From Tissierellia bacterium (lineage in GTDB: Bacteria > Bacillota > Clostridia > Tissierellales > Tissierellaceae): a stretch of DNA of 64,000 nt. The notes under the pieces were generated by a model. That model worked only from the letters and a program-made list of their open reading frames with translations, was not told the DNA's origin and ran no database searches. The position numbers were made by a program, and so were the translations under genes. This document shows, one piece after another, positions 1-7,619 of the stretch (position 1 is its first letter; each line of letters opens with the position of its first letter). Location: NCBI GenBank assembly GCA_012518035.1, contig JAAYTL010000118.1, positions 1 through 64,000 of the forward strand, read 5' to 3'.

Positions 1-54
1 ATCCCAGGTATACTCCTTGGGAATGTCCTTTCTTTCCAGTACTTTCTTTGACAT
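1..54 (-). CDS. pepF: Oligoendopeptidase F, N-terminal 18 codons only
   Basis: Only the first 18 codons are inside the window. The start is the ATG read on the minus strand from base 54, with AAGGAGGAAGTC directly upstream as ribosome site. The translated stretch reads MSKKVLERKDIPKEYTWD, and the KDIPKEYTWD part is characteristic of the N-terminus of oligoendopeptidase F, an M3-family cytoplasmic zinc peptidase of short peptides. The start lies 12 bases after the PBP stop, so the gene is probably the last or a later member of the FHA-FtsW-PBP operon. The HExxH zinc motif would be outside the window, so the identification rests on the N-terminal signature alone. Confidence 0.7.
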   Translation of the reverse strand, partial: MSKKVLERKDIPKEYTWD

Positions 55-66
55 ATGACTTCCTCC

Positions 67-1473
67 TTAAAAATCAATATTATTTAAACCATATAAGATT
101 AAATCCCTTGCAAGTGGGGCTGCCCCCTTACCTCCTGTCATACCTGCTTCCTCTAGAATTACAGCTACTGCCAGTCGGGGATCTTCTGCAGGAGCAAATC
201 CAACAAACCAACTATGGTCATTGCCTGATGGGTTCTCAGCTGTCCCTGTTTTGCCAGCTACTGTAACATTGGAAATCTTAGCATTGCTTCCTGTACCCCT
301 TTTAACGGTATCCACCAGCATTGCCTTGATCTCTCTCGCTACTGATGGACTGGTTACAGTTGATATTATATCTGTACTTATTGATTTAATTATCCTTCCA
401 TCCTTGTTGATTATCTCCTTTACCAGGATAGGCTTCACCATATCCCCATCATTGGCTATGGCTGAGACCATCATAGCCATATTTAGTGGTGTAGTAACTA
501 TCTTTCCTTGTCCTATGGATGATTCGGCTATCTCAGTAGCTCCAATATTAGTCCTATAGGGAAATTGGGATGTTTTTACTGGTAAATCAAAGTCTATTTC
601 CTGATTAATCATAAGGCGGTCTGCTATATTTCCTAACTTTTCCTTCCCTATTAGAAGTGATTTTTCAGCGAAATAGGTGTTACAGGATCTTACAATGGCT
701 TCATGTAAATCTAACCTTCCATGGGCCTTTTCATTATAATCCTTAAGTATATACCCATCAACCTTAGTACTTCCTACACAAGTATAATCTAAGTCTAAGT
801 CAGGGGATTCTAGGGCTGCTATTGCGCTGACAATCTTGAAGATGGAGCCTGGTGGATAGAGGCCTTGAGTTGCCCTATTAAGGAAGGGGCTATCTGGGTC
901 CTCGATAATTTCCTTCCAGTTTTCATTTAGTTCTGAAGTATTGAAGTCGGGCAAACTAACCATTGCATAAACCTCGCCAGTCTTTGGATTCATAAGGACT
1001 ATAGAGCCCTTATTCCCCTTTAAGAGTTCTCTAGCCTTTTCTTGACTTCCATGGTCAATAGTCAGCCTGATATCATTTCCCTCTGATCTTGGCAGTACTA
1101 GATTTCTTAATTCATTAATAGCTGTGTTTTCTCTTATATCTAATAGGACATTATTATATTCCAACTCTAGCCCAGCTTTTCCATACTCCCTATAACTATA
1201 TCCAATTATATGACTATAGAGGTTTCCATACTTATAATACCTCCTGCTTGTATTATTATCCCTTTCGCTATAGGCTAATAGATTGTCATTTCTATCAAGG
1301 ATAGAACCTCTAAGGACGTTTTCCTCATTTATCCATAGCCTTTTATTATATGGATTATTCTTAACTTTTTCTGCCTTGAATACTTGGAAATAGCTGAGAT
1401 AGGCGACTAGGCTAACAAACAAGATAGAAAATGCTGATAATACCAAAATTATCCTTTTTGTCTCCCTATTCAT
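67..1473 (-). CDS. Class B penicillin-binding protein (PbpA/FtsI type transpeptidase)
   Basis: Peptidoglycan transpeptidase that would cross-link glycan strands made by the adjacent FtsW/RodA protein. One membrane anchor lies at about residues 8-30, followed by a short dimerisation region and the transpeptidase domain. All three penicillin-binding motifs are visible: SxxK in PPGSIFKI (near residue 210), SxN in RSCNTYF and KTG in AGKTGTAE (near residue 405). At 468 residues it is shorter than SpoVD or FtsI and resembles the compact PbpA type. The ATG has GGAGG seven bases upstream and overlaps the end of the upstream gene by 8 bases, so translation is probably coupled. Whether it acts in division, elongation or sporulation cannot be told from sequence. 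Confidence 0.93.
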   Translation of the reverse strand: MNRETKRIILVLSAFSILFVSLVAYLSYFQVFKAEKVKNNPYNKRLWINEENVLRGSILDRNDNLLAYSERDNNTSRRYYKYGNLYSHIIGYSYREYGKAGLELEYNNVLLDIRENTAINELRNLVLPRSEGNDIRLTIDHGSQEKARELLKGNKGSIVLMNPKTGEVYAMVSLPDFNTSELNENWKEIIEDPDSPFLNRATQGLYPPGSIFKIVSAIAALESPDLDLDYTCVGSTKVDGYILKDYNEKAHGRLDLHEAIVRSCNTYFAEKSLLIGKEKLGNIADRLMINQEIDFDLPVKTSQFPYRTNIGATEIAESSIGQGKIVTTPLNMAMMVSAIANDGDMVKPILVKEIINKDGRIIKSISTDIISTVTSPSVAREIKAMLVDTVKRGTGSNAKISNVTVAGKTGTAENPSGNDHSWFVGFAPAEDPRLAVAVILEEAGMTGGKGAAPLARDLILYGLNNIDF

Positions 1474-2701
1474 GGTCCATCCTCCATTCCATGTCTTCAG
1501 ATGCAGTCTGAAGTATGCCCAAGGCCATAAAGCTTGATATTATAGAGGTTCCCCCATAGGCAACAAATGGCAAGGTAATTCCAGTGAGGGGGATTACTTT
1601 CAAGACACCGCCTAGAATGATGAATGATTGAATCCCAAACAAACTACTTATACCCAGGGCCAGTATCTTATAAAACCTATTTACTTGACTTATACCTATC
1701 TTAAAGCCCCTATATACTAATAACAAAAAGAGCATTATAATACCTATACCTGTAAATATACCTAACTCTTCACAAATGGCGGCAAAAATAAAATCATTGT
1801 AAGCTAGGGGTATAAATTGAGGGTGCCCTAAACCTAGCCCCTTACCAAAGAACCCCCCTTCTGCGATTGCAAATAGGGATTGGGTAATCTGGTAGCCCTT
1901 ATCATCTATAAACCTCCATGGATCAATCCATATATCAACCCTAATTCTTACATGGCTAAAAAGTCTATATGCTATTAATCCTCCAACAAGTATAAGGCCT
2001 AGATTTATATAGATTAACCTTCGATCTTCCTCAAATATGAATTGTAGGATAATAAAGATACCAAAAAAAATCACTGCCATTCCTAGATCCCTTTGCAAAA
2101 ATAAGAGGCCTATAAATGAAAATACTATGATCGTTAAAATATATGAGGAATATTTTACTTCCTTATATTTGTCATATCGTGAGTAGTAGGTAGCCAATAT
2201 AAATATCAAAATTAACTTGGTCATTTCAGCAGGTTGAAAGCTAAATCCAGCCACTTTAATCCAATTTATTGCTCCATAGGTCCTCTCTCCAAATAAAAAG
2301 GTTATTAAAAATAAGAAATAAGCCCCCCCTATATATAAGTACAATAATCTATCTAAGCTTTTAAAATGCTTGGTTATAAAATAGGTTAAATAAAAAAGAA
2401 AAATACCTAGAGAAAGCCACATTAGTTGACGAATTCCAGCTACTGGGCTTATCCTATAAATCATGATAATCCCTACAGACATGAGCATGGTGGCAATTAA
2501 AAATATATAATTGTCTCCCTTGGAAATCTTTAGAAGTAAATAGTTAGATATATAAACTAGCAATATCAGGCCCATACCTGTGGCCAGGATATACTTATCA
2601 AGTTTATCTATTTGATATACAAATAAGAGGGACAGTGCAAGTATTTCATATAGAAACAATAATCTCCTAGGGGTTCTCCCACTAATTCCTCTACTCAACA
2701 T
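1466..2701 (-). CDS. FtsW/RodA/SpoVE family peptidoglycan glycosyltransferase
   Basis: Polytopic SEDS-family protein that polymerises lipid II in partnership with a class B PBP, here encoded immediately downstream. The protein has about ten hydrophobic helices and the family signature region near the C-terminus (LKVIPLTGITLPFVAYGGTS). An upstream start would overlap the FHA gene by about 40 bases. I prefer the ATG at 2701, giving 411 residues (MLSRGISGRTPRR), because AAAGGGATGTG precedes it and it lies just after the FHA stop at 2706. The FHA-SEDS-PBP order resembles the actinobacterial fha-rodA-pbpA cluster without its kinases and phosphatase. Confidence 0.93.
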   Translation of the reverse strand: MLSRGISGRTPRRLLFLYEILALSLLFVYQIDKLDKYILATGMGLILLVYISNYLLLKISKGDNYIFLIATMLMSVGIIMIYRISPVAGIRQLMWLSLGIFLFYLTYFITKHFKSLDRLLYLYIGGAYFLFLITFLFGERTYGAINWIKVAGFSFQPAEMTKLILIFILATYYSRYDKYKEVKYSSYILTIIVFSFIGLLFLQRDLGMAVIFFGIFIILQFIFEEDRRLIYINLGLILVGGLIAYRLFSHVRIRVDIWIDPWRFIDDKGYQITQSLFAIAEGGFFGKGLGLGHPQFIPLAYNDFIFAAICEELGIFTGIGIIMLFLLLVYRGFKIGISQVNRFYKILALGISSLFGIQSFIILGGVLKVIPLTGITLPFVAYGGTSIISSFMALGILQTASEDMEWRMDHE

Positions 2702-2705
2702 CCAA

Positions 2706-3140
2706 TCACATCCCTTTATTAACAAATAAAAACTCAATATTTCCAATTCTTATAATGTCACCATTTTTTAGCATCACAGCATCCTCTAACCTTTCACCAT
2801 TTAGGAATGTACCATTTGCACTATCTAGGTCCTCAATAAAGTAATTGTCCTCATCCTGAACAATCTTAAAATGGTATTTGGAGACATAGGGATCCTTAAT
2901 TACTATATCGTTATCAACACGTCTGCCTAAAGTGAGTTCTTCATCAATACTATAGTGCTCATTAATCTTGAAGGGTAGTGAATCCTTACGGTTTATTAGT
3001 TTTAAATAGGCATAATCACCTGAACTCACAAAATCCATCCCCTTAATGTCTAAATATATCAATCTAATTATGCTAAATATAAACATATAGATTATAATTA
3101 TAAATATGTATTTGAATAAGAGAGATACTATATTAAACAT
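2706..3140 (-). CDS. FHA-domain membrane protein
   Basis: An N-terminal membrane helix (about residues 8-28) is followed by a cytoplasmic forkhead-associated domain in roughly the last 75 residues. It carries the phosphothreonine-binding core LGRRVDNDIVI, SKYHF and the SANGTFLNG loop. Such proteins recruit phosphorylated partners. Position ahead of FtsW/RodA and PBP genes suggests control of wall synthesis by Ser/Thr phosphorylation, although no kinase lies in this window. Two ATGs are possible (3146 and 3140). The second has GGAGG at a proper seven-base spacing, whereas the first is only one base from it, so 3140 is used (144 residues). Confidence 0.88.
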   Translation of the reverse strand: MFNIVSLLFKYIFIIIIYMFIFSIIRLIYLDIKGMDFVSSGDYAYLKLINRKDSLPFKINEHYSIDEELTLGRRVDNDIVIKDPYVSKYHFKIVQDEDNYFIEDLDSANGTFLNGERLEDAVMLKNGDIIRIGNIEFLFVNKGM

Positions 3141-3222
3141 ATCCATTCCTCCAAAGATTGAAAATGCTATGATTAGATATTATCATAATCACAGAGCAAA
3201 GGGAATTATTTTGCGAGAAGTA

Positions 3223-3251
3223 TTTCAATCTCAATGAATATTTGATATTAT
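3223..3251 (+). promoter_or_regulatory. Candidate sigma-A promoter for the PspC-domain gene
   Basis: TTTCAA (3223-3228), a 17-bp spacer and TATTAT (3246-3251) lie about 30 bases before the TTG start in the divergent region between the FHA gene and the PspC gene. Both boxes are imperfect; this is a consensus match only. Confidence 0.35.
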
Positions 3252-3279
3252 TAAACTATAACTGAGGAGGTGTCTTTTC

Positions 3280-3699
3280 TTGAAAAGATTAACACGTTCA
3301 AATACTAATAAGGTTTTTTCAGGTGTTTTTGGAGGACTAGGAGAATATTTTGGAATAGATGCTGTTATATTACGGATTGTTTATATTATCATTGCTTTTA
3401 ATAATATATTCTTAGCCCTTGTTGCTTATGGAATAGCTGCAGCAATAATACCAGCAGATGATGTCATATATCAGGATTCAGATAATAGCTATTATTCAAC
3501 AGCTAAGGATAATAGTGCAATCTTTGTTGGTGTTGGCCTTATAGCTTTAGGGCTTGTATTGTTGGTTAGGATCTTTATGCCATCCCTCCATATACTCTTT
3601 CCTAATTTTAGGCATATTATAAGAACTATAAGGGATTTATGGCCAGTTCTCTTGATACTACTTGGCGTATTTATAATTGTTAATCAAAAGAAAAATTGA
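3280..3699 (+). CDS. PspC-domain membrane protein
   Basis: The first 60 residues form a PspC domain (KRLTRSNTNKVFSGVFGGLGEYF, given in two parts: KRLTRSNTNKVF and SGVFGGLGEYF) with a hydrophobic helix following. Two further membrane helices fill residues about 75-135, as in Firmicute envelope-stress proteins of the PspC/LiaF neighbourhood. The start is a TTG at 3280 with GAGGAGG nine bases upstream. It is the first gene of a plus-strand group and may be co-transcribed with the hydrolase that begins 12 bases after its stop. Role in envelope stress is inferred from the family. Confidence 0.88.
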   Translation: MKRLTRSNTNKVFSGVFGGLGEYFGIDAVILRIVYIIIAFNNIFLALVAYGIAAAIIPADDVIYQDSDNSYYSTAKDNSAIFVGVGLIALGLVLLVRIFMPSLHILFPNFRHIIRTIRDLWPVLLILLGVFIIVNQKKN

Positions 3700-3710
3700 T
3701 TGTGGTAAAA

Positions 3711-4718
3711 ATGAAAATAGATTTTAATTATACTAGACAAGAAATCAAATATACATCAGGTCACATTTTTAAAGGGAACAGCTATAGATGTTCCTTTATA
3801 AAATTTGGCTCCCTATACAGAAATCCTGCCCCAGGAACTGAAGTTGTAGAATTATATAACTTTCAACCAAAAGACAAGGTCAGGGCTTCAACCATGATTC
3901 TCCATGGTTTGGGAAGCAGTAACATTAAGTTCCTCTTATGGTTAGGACCTCATCTAGCTTCTGCGGGTGTTAATACGAGTATTCTAATTTTACCAGGTAA
4001 CTATACTAGGGTTGAGAATAAATCTGTAAGTGGCCGGTCTTTTCTCTACCCAGACATCAATCTCATGTTTCAGTTTTGGGAACATGCAGTAGTAGATGTT
4101 TTAACCTCCATAGATTTATTGGAGGATATGGGTTTATGGAAAGAAAATAACTTGCTCATGGGATACTGTCTAGGTGGTATGATAAGTACTATTGTAGCTG
4201 CCATTGACAGTAGAATAGCCCATACCCTGTTTATGACTACTGGTGGTAATATACCTAAAATCCTCCACCAATCTCCAGCTACTTCCTTTGTAAGAAGATT
4301 GTTTGCAGATAAGAGTTTTGATGCCAAGGGTTTAGAAGACAAGGACCAGCTCTATACGGAATATGAAAACCAATTTCCTATGGTAAATAGTATGGATATA
4401 GATGATTTATTAAATAGTGATGAAATAAATCCTTTGTTTAAAATTGACCCTATATCATATGCACATTTTATTGACAAGAAAAAGGTTACTTTCGTGGATG
4501 CCTTCTTTGATAGCACCCTGCCTATAGAATCAAGAAGGGACTTATATAAATTAATGGAAGGATCCAAAAGAAGAATCCTACCAATTTCACATATTAACTG
4601 GTTACCTTTTTCATATTTTATTGCAAAATACATGCTCCATAAATTAGAAATCAATGACAGAGTTGCTAAAAAGGCCCTTTTAAAAAAAGAGCGCATCCAA
4701 AATCCATTGGATAAATAA
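3711..4718 (+). CDS. Alpha/beta hydrolase with a cysteine in the nucleophile elbow
   Basis: The oxyanion region is visible as LHGLGSSN and the nucleophile elbow reads LLMGYCLGG, giving GxCxGG instead of GxSxG. A late aspartate (FVDAFFDSTLP) and histidine (ISHINWLPF) could complete the triad. Cysteine at this position is known in dienelactone hydrolases and PHA synthases, but the rest does not let me assign either activity. No signal peptide is seen. TTG at 3696 and GTG at 3702 are also in frame; the ATG at 3711 (MKIDFNYTRQ) is preferred because it does not overlap the PspC stop. The substrate is unknown. It sits between a PspC gene and a second hydrolase. Confidence 0.75.
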   Translation: MKIDFNYTRQEIKYTSGHIFKGNSYRCSFIKFGSLYRNPAPGTEVVELYNFQPKDKVRASTMILHGLGSSNIKFLLWLGPHLASAGVNTSILILPGNYTRVENKSVSGRSFLYPDINLMFQFWEHAVVDVLTSIDLLEDMGLWKENNLLMGYCLGGMISTIVAAIDSRIAHTLFMTTGGNIPKILHQSPATSFVRRLFADKSFDAKGLEDKDQLYTEYENQFPMVNSMDIDDLLNSDEINPLFKIDPISYAHFIDKKKVTFVDAFFDSTLPIESRRDLYKLMEGSKRRILPISHINWLPFSYFIAKYMLHKLEINDRVAKKALLKKERIQNPLDK

Positions 4719-4732
4719 TAAGGGTTGATTGT

Positions 4733-5722
4733 ATGAAAAAGTATAAGGATAAAATAAAGAGTTCCTACTTTATTGTCAACAAAGTGTATTTGTTTGTTAT
4801 TTTTTTGCTTTTAACCATCTCCGATTTAACCCTTGCCTTTGCCTATTTTATTGCATCACTTTTTATTTTTTTATGGAAGAGTCTCACTTATAAGTTGCCA
4901 ATGGATGTTAAGGTTGATATTCCATTTGAAACCTATGTTTATAAGGTGACTGATAAAAGGGAATTAAAACTAGACCTTTATTATCCCCCCACAAAAATAG
5001 GCCATAGTAGACCTTTAATCTATTTTTGCCATGGGGGCGGCTGGATTTCAGGTTTCAGAAATCAGTCAAACAATGTTTCTTGGTGTAAATTTCTTGCCTC
5101 CAGGGGATTTATAGTGTCTAGTATAGATTATAGGTACGGATACAAGAATAGTATGGATGATATATTAAGGGATTTTACTGATGGACTAGAGTATTTAAAA
5201 AAACATAGCAAAAAACTTCATATAGACAAGGATAATATAGTCCTGATGGGCTTGTCTGCAGGGGGGCATTTGTCCCTCTTGTATGCTGCCTATAATGCAT
5301 TATTAGATAATTCAGAGAAAATCCAGGGGATTAAGGCTGTTGTAGCCTACTATGCCCCTTCAAATTTAAAGGATATTTTTTCTTCGGATACAAAATCCCT
5401 ATTTGCTAAATTTGGTGCAAGCCAAACACTCAATGGTAGACCTACTGATATAGAGGAGATTTATGATTATTATTCTCCTATTAATTGGATAAGTGAAAGA
5501 ATGCTGCCTACCCTACTGGTTCATGGGAAATTGGATGAAGTTATACCATTTAGTTCTACTGTTGAATTATTTAAAAGATTAAAAAAACACAATATCCCTT
5601 CTGAGCTTTATGTCCATAAGACTGCGGGTCATTCCTTCGATACAAGACTGAAGGATCTAACTACCATAAATATATTAGAGAAAACCCTCAGATATTTGAA
5701 AAAATCCGTTAAAGGTGGTTAA
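4733..5722 (+). CDS. Membrane-anchored alpha/beta hydrolase (esterase/lipase)
   Basis: A hydrophobic segment spans about residues 15-48, so the protein is probably membrane anchored. The catalytic domain has the HGGG oxyanion motif (FCHGGGWISGF), the nucleophile elbow GLSAGGH, an aspartate in VHGKLDEVIPF and a histidine in TAGHSFDTR. This is the carboxylesterase/lipase pattern of the hormone-sensitive lipase or BD-FAE type. It follows the GxCxGG hydrolase by 14 bases and precedes recX directly, suggesting one transcript. Lipid or acyl-ester turnover is plausible but the substrate is not evident. Confidence 0.85.
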   Translation: MKKYKDKIKSSYFIVNKVYLFVIFLLLTISDLTLAFAYFIASLFIFLWKSLTYKLPMDVKVDIPFETYVYKVTDKRELKLDLYYPPTKIGHSRPLIYFCHGGGWISGFRNQSNNVSWCKFLASRGFIVSSIDYRYGYKNSMDDILRDFTDGLEYLKKHSKKLHIDKDNIVLMGLSAGGHLSLLYAAYNALLDNSEKIQGIKAVVAYYAPSNLKDIFSSDTKSLFAKFGASQTLNGRPTDIEEIYDYYSPINWISERMLPTLLVHGKLDEVIPFSSTVELFKRLKKHNIPSELYVHKTAGHSFDTRLKDLTTINILEKTLRYLKKSVKGG

Positions 5723-5723
5723 G

Positions 5724-6347
5724 ATGAAAATTACTGATATTGTTGCTCAAAAAAACAAGGATAGGGTAAATATTTATATAGATGGAAGCTTTGCCTTTGG
5801 TTTGAGTCAAGAGATTAGGTTTAAATATGACCTTTTTGTAGGTAAGGAAGTAGACCAAACCTATATTGATGATGTTTTACGGGCAGAGGAAAAAAATAAG
5901 GTCTTAAATAATGCTTTTAGTATCCTTTCCTATGGACAGAATTCAAAAAAGCAAATCTATATCAAGCTTATGAAAAAAGGTTATGACGAGGAAGATGTAA
6001 TAGATGCTATAGAATTTTGTGAGGAAAAAGGTTTTATTAACGACAAATTATTTGCTGAAAGTTTCATAAGGGACAGGACCAATCTCAAAAATTATGGTTC
6101 TATGAGAATTCGTTACGAGTTAATCTCCAAAGGTATATCTAAGGATATCATCGAAGAGGTACTCAATCTAGATTTTCAAGATGAATTCGATAGGGCATTA
6201 AACCTGGCTAAAAAGAGGATAAAACAGTATAAAGATGATGATAAGAATGCCGTTTATAGAAAGTTGGGAGGTTTTCTATATAGGAGAGGATATTCCTATG
6301 AAATAGTATCAAAAGTATTGGATGAAGTATTGAATGATTTGGATTAA
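5724..6347 (+). CDS. recX: Regulatory protein RecX
   Basis: RecX binds RecA filaments and limits recombination and SOS activation in the cytoplasm. The 207-residue protein shows the RecX pattern of repeated three-helix modules: the basic stretch SKKQIYIKLMKKGYDEED, FINDKLFAESFIRDR with NYGSMRIRYEL, and a final module DKNAVYRKLGGFLYRRGY. The N-terminus has the usual Firmicute extension (KITDIVAQKNKDRVNIYIDG). The ATG at 5724 is chosen since AAAGGTGG precedes it, whereas the GTG at 5715 would lie inside that ribosome site. recA is not in this window, so control is in trans. Confidence 0.9.
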   Translation: MKITDIVAQKNKDRVNIYIDGSFAFGLSQEIRFKYDLFVGKEVDQTYIDDVLRAEEKNKVLNNAFSILSYGQNSKKQIYIKLMKKGYDEEDVIDAIEFCEEKGFINDKLFAESFIRDRTNLKNYGSMRIRYELISKGISKDIIEEVLNLDFQDEFDRALNLAKKRIKQYKDDDKNAVYRKLGGFLYRRGYSYEIVSKVLDEVLNDLD

Positions 6348-6357
6348 GGTGATGATT

Positions 6358-6600
6358 TTGTTTTATGTATACATGCTTAAGTGTAGCGATAATACCTTAT
6401 ATACTGGATATACAGTTAATCTAGAAGCAAGGATAAACTCTCATAATAAGGGCAAGGCTTCTAAATATACTCGTGGTAGGCTGCCCGTTGAACTAGTCTA
6501 TTATGAAGAGCTATCTAGCAAGAGTGAAGCTTTAAAAAGAGAATGTGCTATTAAAAAATTGACTAGGGATGAAAAATTAGAGTTAATTAAAAGGTCGTGA
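6358..6600 (+). CDS. GIY-YIG nuclease-superfamily protein (UPF0213/YhbQ type)
   Basis: Small single-domain protein with the GIY-YIG variant FYVYMLKCSDNTLYTGYT, the conserved arginine/histidine segment LEARINSHNKGKASKYTRGR and the glutamate region KSEALKRE. Members of this group are stand-alone nuclease-fold proteins of uncertain physiological role. In-frame starts exist at 6334, 6352 and a TTG at 6358. I prefer the TTG because the ribosome site TAAGGTGAT is then properly spaced and the product begins as family members do. The gene starts 10 bases after recX ends, consistent with one operon. Confidence 0.85.
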   Translation: MFYVYMLKCSDNTLYTGYTVNLEARINSHNKGKASKYTRGRLPVELVYYEELSSKSEALKRECAIKKLTRDEKLELIKRS

Positions 6601-6604
6601 TTCG

Positions 6605-7168
6605 ATGAGCATATTTTTTGAAAAGGTAAATGATAATCCAATTATTGCTGCGGTAAATAATATTGACGGTTTAGAAATGGCTATAGAGTCTCCATGTGAA
6701 GTTGTTGCCTTACTAACCGGAAACATTTTTAACCTAAGGGAAATCTCAAATAAGGTTCACAAAAATAATAAACTACTCTTGATATACATAGACAAGATCG
6801 ATGGGTTTTCCAAGGATACCTGGGGATTGGAATACATTGTAAAAAACATTCCCCTTGATGGAATTATAACCTCTAGGGAGAACCTAGTAAAATTGAGCAA
6901 GGACATGGGGGTTTTTACCATAAGAAGGATGTTTATTCCTGATAGTGAGAGTTTAGAATATGTTCTAGAGTCAATGAAAAAAAACAGGCCCCATTGTTTA
7001 GAGATCTTACCTGGAATCATGCCAGCTGTTATAAAAAAAATAGTAGATGAAAGTAAAATACCCCTGATTGCTGGGGGGCTTATATCTAGTTTTGATGATG
7101 TTGAATCCAGCCTAAAAGCTGGCGCCATTGCTATATCTACTAGTAATAAAAGGGTTTGGTATAGATAA
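6605..7168 (+). CDS. glpP: GlpP-type glycerol-3-phosphate-responsive antiterminator
   Basis: The 187-residue protein matches GlpP from end to end: NPIIAAVNNIDGLEMAI at the start, the central GIITSRENLVKL and the TIM-barrel phosphate-binding ending LIAGGLISSFDDV with AGAIAISTS. In Bacillus, GlpP with glycerol-3-phosphate stabilises leader mRNA of glp genes and prevents termination. No glpF, glpK or glpD gene lies nearby, so targets must be elsewhere or the protein has another role. It ends the plus-strand group, four bases after the GIY-YIG gene and directly before a strong terminator. Confidence 0.88.
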   Translation: MSIFFEKVNDNPIIAAVNNIDGLEMAIESPCEVVALLTGNIFNLREISNKVHKNNKLLLIYIDKIDGFSKDTWGLEYIVKNIPLDGIITSRENLVKLSKDMGVFTIRRMFIPDSESLEYVLESMKKNRPHCLEILPGIMPAVIKKIVDESKIPLIAGGLISSFDDVESSLKAGAIAISTSNKRVWYR

Positions 7169-7208
7169 AAAGGGGACAAGACAAACAGATTGTCTTATCC
7201 CCTTTTTT
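7167..7208. terminator. Bidirectional intrinsic terminator between glpP and the membrane protein gene
   Basis: AAAAAGGGGACAAGAC and GTCTTATCCCCTTTTT form a 16-bp stem with one mismatch and a short loop. A-tracts and T-tracts flank it on both sides. It lies between two convergent genes and can serve both. Confidence 0.88.
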
Positions 7209-7590
7209 ATGCATCTACTTCTTTTTCTTCGATTCTTCTAGCCTTCTTCTTTCTAGGTTTTTTGGGCTTCTTCTCCTTTGATATTACTCCCAAAATTAAA
7301 CTAAACAGGAGGGTTGCAATTCCAACACTAGTTCCAGTTATAAACCAAATCATGCCTTTTTCCTTGAGGAATTCCTCAGTGGATAGGTCCAACATAAATA
7401 AATTGAACAGCCCAAATATTAATAAGAGTAACCCTGGTATATACTTGGCCCACTTATATTGCTTATACTTTCTAAGGAACCAGAAAATCAAAAATGTAGT
7501 CACAATTCCAGCCAGGGCAAAAAAAACTATTAAACTGGTATACTCTGTATAATCTAATAACTCCTTAAATACTTCTACTAATCTGCTCAT
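7207..7590 (-). CDS. Small membrane protein with basic C-terminal tail, function unknown
   Basis: No family recognised. The 127-residue product has three predicted membrane helices (about residues 18-40, 49-68 and 82-104) and a strongly basic lysine/arginine-rich tail (KEKKPKKPRKKKARR) that probably lies in the cytoplasm. AAAGGGG precedes the ATG. It follows the lipoprotein gene by about 30 bases and is the last gene of the deacetylase-two-component operon, ending at a bidirectional terminator. Involvement in the same envelope response is only inferred from position. Confidence 0.65.
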   Translation of the reverse strand: MSRLVEVFKELLDYTEYTSLIVFFALAGIVTTFLIFWFLRKYKQYKWAKYIPGLLLLIFGLFNLFMLDLSTEEFLKEKGMIWFITGTSVGIATLLFSLILGVISKEKKPKKPRKKKARRIEEKEVDA

Positions 7591-7619
7591 CTAAAAAACC
7601 CCTTTTACTTTAGTATAAT

